Source of the DNA: Pseudomonas sp. RSB 5.4
GTDB lineage: Bacteria > Pseudomonadota > Gammaproteobacteria > Pseudomonadales > Pseudomonadaceae
Reading direction: 5' to 3'
Assembly: GCF_037126175.1 (NCBI RefSeq)
Contig: NZ_CP146986.1
Span: 3,128,501-3,192,500 of the forward strand
Length of the DNA: 64,000 nucleotides
A program made the position numbers and the translations under genes. Below, in pieces: positions 38,722 through 46,538 of the stretch (position 1 is its first letter; every line of letters starts with the position of its first letter). The notes under the pieces were generated by a model that was given only the letters and a program-made list of their open reading frames with translations, was not told where the DNA came from and searched no databases.

Positions 38722-39881
38722 ACCGGCGCAACGCGTGGCTGCTCGGCGGGCTGATGGTCGCCCTGCTCGCGGCGTTGAGCGTTTATCTGTACCTCAAGGC
38801 GCGGCCCTATCAGGAAGTGATCGATCACGGCCCCTCGCCCCAGGCGCAGGCCAATCCTTTTCTGGCGGCAGAAATGTTTTTGCGCGAGCGCGGCCTCAAC
38901 GTCGGCCACGCCGAAACGCTGGCGGTGCTGCCCGACATCGATCCGCGTCGGCACACCTTGCTGTTGTTCGGCGAACGTTCGCGCATGACCCCGCGGCAGG
39001 TCGATCAGGTGTTGAACTGGGCCCGCGCCGGTGGGCGGCTGGTGTTCGTCGCCGAAGCCCTGTGGGATGAGCAGGCCAGACAAAGCGCTGACCTGTTGCT
39101 GGACCGGGTGCAGTTGCACCAGTCCCTGAGCAAGGATCTCAAGGAGCCGCCGGCGGAACTGGCCGATGATCCGTACCCGAACCTGACCAAACTCTATCTG
39201 GAAGACGAGGACGCGCCGGCCTACGCCGGTTTCGACACCGCGTTCCATCTGGAAGACCCGAAGAATCTCGCCCAGGCCTGGGCCAACAGCGCCAAGGCCA
39301 CGCACATGATGCAGCTGGCGTACGGCCTCGGCTCGGTCACCGTGGTCACCGATGCCGAGTTGTGGAAGACCCCGGCCATCAGCAAACACGACAACGCCTG
39401 GCTGCTCTGGTACCTGAGCGCCGACACCGACGTCACGCTGATTTTCAACACGCTACACGAGGGGCTGCCGAGCTTGCTCTGGCGTTATTTCCCGCAAGCC
39501 ATCGTCGCCCTGCTGGCGCTGATCGGTCTGGCCCTGTGGCACCTCGGTGTGCGCCACGGACCTTTGCAGGCACCCGCTCAGCGTGGCCGTCGCCAGTTGC
39601 AGGAACACCTGCGCGCCAGTGCCGATTTCATCCTGCGCCACAACGGTCAGCACACGCTGTTGCAAGCCCTGCAACAGGACGTGCTGCGCCGCGCCCGCCG
39701 CCGGTATCCCGGTTTCGACCAATTGAACGTGGCCGAGCAATGGCTGGTGCTGTCGCGCCTGACCCGTCAGCCGACCCGCGCCATCAGCCAGGCCCTGAGC
39801 CCGGTGTCGAAACAGCGCATGAGCAGCGCTGATTTCAGTCGCCTGGTGGCCCACCTGCAAACCTTGAGGAACACATCGTGA
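38718..39881 (+). CDS. DUF4350 membrane-anchored protein
   Basis: A 387-aa protein with one N-terminal transmembrane anchor (WLLGGLMVALLAALSVYLYL, residues 8-27), a periplasmic DUF4350 domain (about 40-240, including FLAAEMFLRERGLNV and GGRLVFVAEALW) and a second membrane helix (AIVALLALIGLALWHLGV, about 256-273) leading to a cytoplasmic helical tail. Topologically it resembles GldG-type ABC-associated sensors. The likely start is a TTG whose last bases overlap the preceding stop (TTGA), a coupled arrangement. No other good start is near. Confidence 0.82.
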   Translation: MNRRNAWLLGGLMVALLAALSVYLYLKARPYQEVIDHGPSPQAQANPFLAAEMFLRERGLNVGHAETLAVLPDIDPRRHTLLLFGERSRMTPRQVDQVLNWARAGGRLVFVAEALWDEQARQSADLLLDRVQLHQSLSKDLKEPPAELADDPYPNLTKLYLEDEDAPAYAGFDTAFHLEDPKNLAQAWANSAKATHMMQLAYGLGSVTVVTDAELWKTPAISKHDNAWLLWYLSADTDVTLIFNTLHEGLPSLLWRYFPQAIVALLALIGLALWHLGVRHGPLQAPAQRGRRQLQEHLRASADFILRHNGQHTLLQALQQDVLRRARRRYPGFDQLNVAEQWLVLSRLTRQPTRAISQALSPVSKQRMSSADFSRLVAHLQTLRNTS

Positions 39882-40879
39882 GTGAACAGATCGAGCCCGG
39901 CAGCGCCAGCCACGCCGCCCAGCAACGCCAGCGTGCCAGCCAGTTGGCACAAGCGGTGCGCGGCGAATTGCAGAAGGCCCTGATCGGCCAGAACAGCGTG
40001 ATCGACGATGTGCTGACCGCGTTGATCGCCGGCGGCCACGTGCTGCTCGAAGGCGTTCCGGGGCTGGGCAAGACTTTGCTGGTGCGGGCGCTGGCGCGTT
40101 GCTTCGGCGGCGAGTTCGCGCGCATCCAGTTCACCCCGGACCTGATGCCCAGCGACGTCACCGGCCACGCGGTGTACGACCTGCACACCGAGCAGTTCAA
40201 GCTGCGCAAGGGGCCGCTGTTCACCAACCTGTTGCTGGCCGACGAGATCAACCGCGCACCGGCGAAAACCCAGGCGGCGTTGCTCGAAGCGATGCAGGAG
40301 CGCCAGGTCACCCTCGAAGGTCGGGCGCTGCCGATCGCCCAGCCGTTCATGGTGCTCGCCACGCAAAACCCGATCGAGCAGGAAGGCACTTATCCATTGC
40401 CGGAAGCCGAGCTCGACCGCTTCATGCTCAAGGTGCGCATGGATTACCCGGAGGCCGAGCAGGAGTTGAATATGGTGCGTCAGGTCAGCCGCTCGACCCG
40501 CGCCGACATGCTCGATGTGCAGCCGCTGCGCACCGTGTTGCAGGCCAAGGATGTGCAGGCCTTGCAACGCATCGCCAGCGACTTGCCGATCGACGATCAA
40601 GTGCTGGATTACGCGGTACGGCTGGCACGCAGCACCCGCTCCTGGCCCGGCCTGACCCTCGGCGCCGGGCCGCGAGCCTCGATTGCGCTGGTGCGATGCG
40701 CCCGCGCCCGGGCGTTGCTGCGCGGTGGCGAGTTCGTGATCCCCGACGACATCAAGGGCTGCGCGCTCTCGGTGCTGCGCCATCGGGTGCGAGTGGCGCC
40801 GGAGCTGGACATCGAAGGTCTGCAGGTCGATCAGGTGCTGCAGCAATTGCTCGACCAAGTGCCGGCGCCGCGCCTGTGA
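39878..40879 (+). CDS. MoxR-family AAA+ ATPase
   Basis: A 333-aa AAA+ chaperone-like ATPase. Walker A is LLEGVPGLGKTLLVRAL (about residues 54-70), Walker B is LLLADEINRAPAKTQ, sensor-1 is LATQNPIEQEGTYPLPEAELDRFM, and a C-terminal lid domain follows. MoxR proteins remodel or activate VWA/DUF58 partners, here the next gene. It begins GTG and overlaps its neighbours at both ends (GTGA). Equivalent to PA4322 by position. Confidence 0.94.
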   Translation: MSEQIEPGSASHAAQQRQRASQLAQAVRGELQKALIGQNSVIDDVLTALIAGGHVLLEGVPGLGKTLLVRALARCFGGEFARIQFTPDLMPSDVTGHAVYDLHTEQFKLRKGPLFTNLLLADEINRAPAKTQAALLEAMQERQVTLEGRALPIAQPFMVLATQNPIEQEGTYPLPEAELDRFMLKVRMDYPEAEQELNMVRQVSRSTRADMLDVQPLRTVLQAKDVQALQRIASDLPIDDQVLDYAVRLARSTRSWPGLTLGAGPRASIALVRCARARALLRGGEFVIPDDIKGCALSVLRHRVRVAPELDIEGLQVDQVLQQLLDQVPAPRL

Positions 40880-42207
40880 AACCGTCACGCCTGCTGCTGA
40901 TCTGGCTCGCTGTTCTGCTGGCCGTCGGCACGCTGCTGGGCACGCTGCAAGCCCTCGACATCGACGTGCCCGCCACGCTGTTGTCGATCAACTGGGGTTT
41001 GCTCCTGGCCCTGCTGGTGCTGGCGATCATCGATGCGCTGCGCCTGAACAACCTGCCCTCGCCGCGCATTCAGCGGCAGGCGCCCGGCAGTCTGGCACTC
41101 GGCCGTTGGAGCGAGGTGCGGCTGCAGCTCAACCATGACTTCAACGAGCCGGTCGTGGTGGAGATTTTCGACCACGTGCCACAGGGCCTGAGCTTCGAAA
41201 ACCTGCCGCTGACGGTCGAACTGCAGCCTGGGCAATTCAGCGAGGTCGGCTATCGCCTGCGCCCGCTCAAGCGCGGACACTTCAGCTTCGAACATTGCGA
41301 AATCAACCTGCCCAGCCCGTTCGGTCTGTGGACAGGCAAACGCCTGCTGGAAGTCAGCAGTGAGATCCGCGTCTACCCGGACTTTGCAAAGCTCTACGGC
41401 GGACAATTGCTGGCGGTGGACAACTGGCTCAGCCAGCTCGGTGTGCGCCAGCGCCAACGTCGCGGGCAGGGTCAGGAATTTCATCAGTTGCGCGAATTTC
41501 GCGAAGGCGACAGCCTGCGCCAGATCGACTGGAAAGCCACCGCCCGCCAGCGCACGCCGATTGCCCGCGAGTATGAAGACGAGCGGGATCAACAGATCAT
41601 GTTCATGCTCGATTGCGGGCGGCAAATGCGCAGCCAGGATGGCGAGCTGTCGCATTTCGACCATGCGCTGAATGCGTGTCTGCTGCTGAGCCATGTCGCG
41701 CTGCGTCAGGGCGATGCCGTAGGGCTGAGCACATTCGCCGTCGCGCAACCGCGTTTTCTTGCACCGATAAAGGGTGCCAGTCAGCTCAAGGTCCTGCTCA
41801 ACGCCGTTTATGATCTGGACAGCAGTCAGCGTCCTGCCGACTATTCGACCGCGACCAATCAGCTGTTGGCCCGGCAGAAGCGCCGGGCGCTGATCGTGCT
41901 GCTGACCAACTTGCGTGACGAGGACACCGAAGACCTTCTCGCCAGCGTCAAACGTCTGAGCCAGCAACATCAAGTGTTGGTGGTCAGCCTGCGCGAGGAA
42001 GCCCTCGACCGCGTGCGCAATGCCCCGGTCCAAACACTGCCCGAAGCACTGGCCTATTGCGGCACGGTGGATTACCTCAATGCCCGGGCCGAGCTGCATG
42101 AGCAGTTGAATGCTCATGCAGTTCAGGGGCTGGATGTGCGCCCCGACGAATTGAGCATAAGACTGGTCAATCGTTACCTGGACTGGAAGCGCGCAGGGGT
42201 TATTTAG
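40876..42207 (+). CDS. DUF58 / VWA-like membrane protein
   Basis: A 443-aa protein, usual partner of MoxR. Two N-terminal membrane helices (about residues 5-25 and 33-50) precede a beta-rich domain and the DUF58 signature FHQLREFREGDSLRQIDWK (about 205-225). The VWA-like segment begins IMFMLDCGRQM; the MIDAS DxSxS is degenerate, as in many DUF58 proteins. It starts at GTG overlapping the moxR stop. Its TAG at 42205-42207 overlaps the stop of the convergent Ig-rich gene, so two long operons collide with no terminator between. Confidence 0.9.
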   Translation: MKPSRLLLIWLAVLLAVGTLLGTLQALDIDVPATLLSINWGLLLALLVLAIIDALRLNNLPSPRIQRQAPGSLALGRWSEVRLQLNHDFNEPVVVEIFDHVPQGLSFENLPLTVELQPGQFSEVGYRLRPLKRGHFSFEHCEINLPSPFGLWTGKRLLEVSSEIRVYPDFAKLYGGQLLAVDNWLSQLGVRQRQRRGQGQEFHQLREFREGDSLRQIDWKATARQRTPIAREYEDERDQQIMFMLDCGRQMRSQDGELSHFDHALNACLLLSHVALRQGDAVGLSTFAVAQPRFLAPIKGASQLKVLLNAVYDLDSSQRPADYSTATNQLLARQKRRALIVLLTNLRDEDTEDLLASVKRLSQQHQVLVVSLREEALDRVRNAPVQTLPEALAYCGTVDYLNARAELHEQLNAHAVQGLDVRPDELSIRLVNRYLDWKRAGVI

Positions 42208-45200
42208 GGTTGCCGGATTACCAGTACAGATGCAGAGGCCTTTTCAGGTTGACCAACGGGGTTTCGAACTTCCACTTTAAAGCTGACCACACCCGGCTCA
42301 TGAGCCCAGTACTCCGCGATGATCTCTCCGGTGGCCCCTGTGTAGCTTAGCTTGAAGGCTTCGCCGTTCATGCTGGTATAGCATTCTCGTCTGGGCAATG
42401 GCTGGCCGGAAACACTTGAAACCACAGTGCCTCTGAACTGCGCGACCGAGCCCGCGTTAATCGGACTTTTCAATTCGCGCAAATCCCTGATTGTGGCATG
42501 GTCAGGATGCGAAGCAGGATCCAACACTTTGATGTTCAGACTTCGGCTGCTTTCGACTTCCGCCAGGATGCTGGCCGTTAGCGTTATGTCACCGATAACC
42601 ATGGGTTCGGCCAACAGATACGCTTTGCCATCCACCTGCGTCACGGAAGGCGCAATGATCTGTGAACCAAGGCTCCAGGAAACGGACGCTTGCTCAAACG
42701 GCCCTCCGGAATGCCGGCCTTCGACAAGGGCCCATATTGGTAATGTTTCTCCCTGATAGACGCTCGATGCGTCCGAGTGTAACTCCACCAATACCGGCTC
42801 ATCTTCCATGACTTCGACCCACGATTGAGCAGAATCCCAACCGCCCAATCCACCACGCACCATGGCCTCCAGAACACCGCTACGCAACGGCAATTTAAAC
42901 GTTGTCCGTGCTCTGCCTTGGGCGTCGCTCCGAGCACTGGCAATCGTTGCTCTCGGCAGATTCCACATGACTTCAATGCCTGCGAGAGGCAGGCCGGTCA
43001 ATGCCGAAATCACTGTAGCCATCGCCTCGACTTCCTCAGTGGGGTATCCCTGCGCAGGCTCCACCACGACGTCGACAATTTCGCGGGGGACACTCAGTGA
43101 ATAGGAGATCGAGATGGACTCCGAATAAACCGCATCCCCCACCGTCGCCGTCAGCACCGCCGCACCCAGCGTCTGCGGTTTGAAGCGCACAGTGGCGACA
43201 CCATAAAAGTCGGTCAGACTGGTGACCGTCCCCAGATCTTCGTTGCGCCAGGTCACCCATACTCCGGCGATACCTTGACCGGAAATGGACGACACCACTG
43301 TCACCTGCTCAACCAGTTCCTGCTCCCATTCCAGTACTTGCTGAACGCTACTACTAGTGAGGAGTTTCCACACCTGCGCGCCCTCTCCCAGCGACATCGC
43401 GTTGGCCGGTGACAGATTGGCCAGGCGCTCGGCTCCCAGGCGCAGCGCGAAGCCACCGTCTGTCAGGTCGGCGCAACGCAGGGAATAGCGCAAACCGATT
43501 GCCGAGGGCCGGCGCGATGCGCCGAGCGCAGGTTCGAAACTCAGGCCCAGTTCCGCAGGGCCGGTGCCGGTCAAGCCCAAGGTCAGTTCCCGATCGAGCA
43601 ACGGGCTGTCATCCGGGAGCAGTACTTCGATGGCATGTGAGCCATTGCGTCGCGGAAAGTAGGTGTGACTGCCCCATGGATGTTCATCATGCCCATCGAA
43701 ACGCACCCGCACATCCTCCCAGGGGTTACGGGCAAGCGCCTTGAAGGACAGGGCACGTTGCTCTTCGTAGCCATCGAACGGGCTGTGCACATTGGCCACG
43801 ACGTTCTGCTGACCGGGACTGCTCGGCACCAGGCCAAACCCGGACCAACCCAGTGCATCGCTGACGACGCTGTCTGAACTGTCAGCGGACTTCCACTGCA
43901 CCGCGACCTGCGCCACCGCTTGCCCGGTGAACGCCGAAACCACCCTGGCCCAGCTCCAGGCTTTATCCTTGCCGATGACGGGGTCAACCGCTGACTCACG
44001 CCAGTCTTCGATTCGCAGCTTGTTGTGAGCGAGCTGCATCGGATTGGTGCTCATGGAGCGATCCAGGGCAGACAAGAAAAGCCCGACACTAAAGGCGCCG
44101 GAGACCTTGCTCGAGGTGAAATCCAGCCACCAGCCAACACCACCGTCACTGATTATTTGAGCTTGATCGAGGGGCGGTTCAATGCTCGCTTCCAGATCAT
44201 CAGCCGGCGTGCCTTGCCACACCAGCGTTGCCTGCAAACCCACCAGCGGGCTCAAGGCCTTGGGCAGATAGCGCAAGTTGTGCCTGGCGCCAATGCACGG
44301 GAACAGAGTCTGACTCGCGGCAGTGGCGGTCACTTGATCCAGCATCAGCGTCAATTCATCCGTCAGTTGCGTGGAAATCAACCGACCAAACAATTCCCGG
44401 GGCGATGCAAGCCCCGGGGTGCTCAAGGCCAGACTGAACAGGCTGCTGGTACTCGATGCGATCTGCGAACTGAAGCGCCATTCCAGCCCCGATGGCACAA
44501 GCATCAGCGGCTTGCCGATATCCGAGACGGTCAAGCCGATCCCCGGCAGCTCGCCACGCCATTGCAGCGTGATCATCTGTCCAATCAGCGAACTGCCGGG
44601 CGTGGGCTGTATCCGCAGGGTGTGCGGCTCTCCGCGCCAGCACAGCAAGCCCAATTCGTTCAGGTCGACCTCATTGCCGTCGAACAGGATCTTGATCTTG
44701 CCTTTCCAGTGACTGCTCTGCAGCGCCCTTACTGCAAACGGTCGCTCCACCGGCACTGCTTCGTCATGCGCCCGCACGCGGGCGGTCACCTCCAGCTCCC
44801 CGGAGCGGCTCGGTTGATACAGCACGCTGGCCCAGCCACCGATCCCCGACCGGGTGGCAATCGTGCCTTCGGGTGTCTGCCAGTCCACCCGTGCATTGTT
44901 GACCGGATCGCCGTCGCCGCTGGCGACCATATGCACCACTTGCACACGCAACAGCACGCTCTCGCCTTCGTCCACCACGGGAAACTTGTTGGCCTCCTGA
45001 ACGTCGCCAATGCGCACCAGATTGCGTGCCAGTGACATCGGTTTCCTGTCTGAACGCAGCAGTAACTTCGAGCACGACAGCTGCAACTGGAAACGCCCGT
45101 CGAGCTCGTCCCGGCAGATCAGTTCCCAGTTGAGATCCGCGGTACCGACGGGGACGAATGCCCCCAGCTCGGGACGGACCTGTACGCCTAACTGTGCAGG

Positions 45201-46538
45201 GGAATCTCCTTCCCAGTGCACTGCCAATTCGGTGCCGCGCAACACTTCAGGCACCCGAACACTCAGTTGATAGGTCGAGCCACGGTTGGGATAACCGGTC
45301 TTTTGCGCCCAAGGCAAGGCGTTGCCTTCTGCCACCGCCATTACGTCCTTCCATGGATCAGTCGCCAGCACCTGAACGTCCAGCGTCGTGGTCTCGACTC
45401 CGCTGGCATAGTAGGGGCTTGCCACCGAGGCCTGGATAACAAGCTTGCCAGCGACCGTTGGCAGGTAATCGAAATACGCCCAGCCCTCGGCGTCGGTCGG
45501 TGTCGTGCTCAGCACCCCCAGCCCCTCACTCGCCCAGGTCACCGTGCGCCCCGCCAGAAACTGACCGGTGTACCAGGAGGCCACTTGCACCCCCAGACGC
45601 ACCGATTGCGTCAACTCCAACACCGGGAAATACGCAGCTTCCAGCACCTCGCGAAACACCAGCCGATGATGCCCCAGCGAGACCTGCATCGAGTAAGGCT
45701 GGGCGGTGTACTGATTCACCAATTGCACTGTGAACAGGTAAGGATCCTGGGCACCGATCAACGGACACTGCAGGGTCCACGGTGAATCCAGTGGTTGATC
45801 CACACCCCAGTCAGGCGTCGCAATAACGGCGCCTTGTGGATTGTCATCGCTCACCAACGCAGCCTTGGTGTGCAGCCAGGGGCTGTCGGGGTCGAGTCCG
45901 AACGCAAGCTGGTGCTGGAAGCTGCCGTTCGCGCCCAGACAGAGGCAAACCAGCTTGCCGGGTGACAATTGCTCCGCGTCTACCTGCACCATCTGCGTCC
46001 GCGCGGGCTCAAGTTCCACGTCCAGGCGAATGCGGGTGATGACAACCTTCAGGTGATAGTCCTCGGGATCAGCATTACGCGGAGCGACCACTGTGAAGCG
46101 AATCTGCTCCTGGCGCTGCAACGGCAAATCGAGCGGAGCGTTGTAGGCCGTCGGTTTGAAAACCAGCGGCTGCCCGCTGTCGATTCGGGCCTGATCCTCT
46201 GCAAGGTTGCGCGGACTGCCAGGTGGCAACGGGATTTCTTTCAACAGGGCGCCGTCTCCAGCGCAGATGAGCATTCTGCCCGGTTCGGTATGCCGTGTTT
46301 CATACAGGAAACTCAGCACATACCTGGCGTTCGCAGCCGGGTCTACAGGTACGGTGACCTGCTGAGAGACAGAGGCAAGGTTACCCGCCGCAAGCACCCT
46401 GATCTGTTGATCTTCATAGACCTCGCCTTCAACTGAAATTTCACGTGGATTGGCGCCCCTTTCCCAGAACTCCAGAGCCTCACGGAAATCACCATTGCGC
46501 AGCACACTTTCATTAGCCTGAATGACGGGTTCAACCAT
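42204..46538 (-). CDS. Ig-like / repeated-module protein of the Tc operon (1444 aa)
   Basis: Last gene of the four-gene Tc-like operon. Residues 1-187 look like a galactose-binding or CBM4_9-type jelly roll (SVLRNGDFREALEFWERG). A second module of about 115 residues recurs near 188-302, 393-513, 607-724, 727-846 and 936-1060, with common features L-G-x-x-H-L, L-x-L-x-W-x-G-x-x-P and PMSL-x-x-N-x-x-R-I-x-D. Big_1-type Ig domains (VVSxxSGQPL-x-V-x-W, then G-x-A) occur near 303-392, 514-606, 847-935, and four in a row from 1061 to the end. There is no signal peptide or membrane helix. GGAG lies nine bases before the ATG; it overlaps the preceding gene by 8 bp. Adhesin or receptor-binding role inferred. 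Confidence 0.8.
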   Translation of the reverse strand: MVEPVIQANESVLRNGDFREALEFWERGANPREISVEGEVYEDQQIRVLAAGNLASVSQQVTVPVDPAANARYVLSFLYETRHTEPGRMLICAGDGALLKEIPLPPGSPRNLAEDQARIDSGQPLVFKPTAYNAPLDLPLQRQEQIRFTVVAPRNADPEDYHLKVVITRIRLDVELEPARTQMVQVDAEQLSPGKLVCLCLGANGSFQHQLAFGLDPDSPWLHTKAALVSDDNPQGAVIATPDWGVDQPLDSPWTLQCPLIGAQDPYLFTVQLVNQYTAQPYSMQVSLGHHRLVFREVLEAAYFPVLELTQSVRLGVQVASWYTGQFLAGRTVTWASEGLGVLSTTPTDAEGWAYFDYLPTVAGKLVIQASVASPYYASGVETTTLDVQVLATDPWKDVMAVAEGNALPWAQKTGYPNRGSTYQLSVRVPEVLRGTELAVHWEGDSPAQLGVQVRPELGAFVPVGTADLNWELICRDELDGRFQLQLSCSKLLLRSDRKPMSLARNLVRIGDVQEANKFPVVDEGESVLLRVQVVHMVASGDGDPVNNARVDWQTPEGTIATRSGIGGWASVLYQPSRSGELEVTARVRAHDEAVPVERPFAVRALQSSHWKGKIKILFDGNEVDLNELGLLCWRGEPHTLRIQPTPGSSLIGQMITLQWRGELPGIGLTVSDIGKPLMLVPSGLEWRFSSQIASSTSSLFSLALSTPGLASPRELFGRLISTQLTDELTLMLDQVTATAASQTLFPCIGARHNLRYLPKALSPLVGLQATLVWQGTPADDLEASIEPPLDQAQIISDGGVGWWLDFTSSKVSGAFSVGLFLSALDRSMSTNPMQLAHNKLRIEDWRESAVDPVIGKDKAWSWARVVSAFTGQAVAQVAVQWKSADSSDSVVSDALGWSGFGLVPSSPGQQNVVANVHSPFDGYEEQRALSFKALARNPWEDVRVRFDGHDEHPWGSHTYFPRRNGSHAIEVLLPDDSPLLDRELTLGLTGTGPAELGLSFEPALGASRRPSAIGLRYSLRCADLTDGGFALRLGAERLANLSPANAMSLGEGAQVWKLLTSSSVQQVLEWEQELVEQVTVVSSISGQGIAGVWVTWRNEDLGTVTSLTDFYGVATVRFKPQTLGAAVLTATVGDAVYSESISISYSLSVPREIVDVVVEPAQGYPTEEVEAMATVISALTGLPLAGIEVMWNLPRATIASARSDAQGRARTTFKLPLRSGVLEAMVRGGLGGWDSAQSWVEVMEDEPVLVELHSDASSVYQGETLPIWALVEGRHSGGPFEQASVSWSLGSQIIAPSVTQVDGKAYLLAEPMVIGDITLTASILAEVESSRSLNIKVLDPASHPDHATIRDLRELKSPINAGSVAQFRGTVVSSVSGQPLPRRECYTSMNGEAFKLSYTGATGEIIAEYWAHEPGVVSFKVEVRNPVGQPEKASASVLVIRQP

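Noticed and set aside
40099..40875. Long upstream extension of the DUF58 frame
   Set aside because: This part is the out-of-frame shadow of the MoxR gene; the real start is the GTG at 40876 that overlaps the MoxR stop.
42204..46538. Reading the Ig protein as an invasin/intimin outer-membrane adhesin
   Set aside because: Big_1-type domains are present, but there is no signal peptide, LysM or beta-barrel domain.
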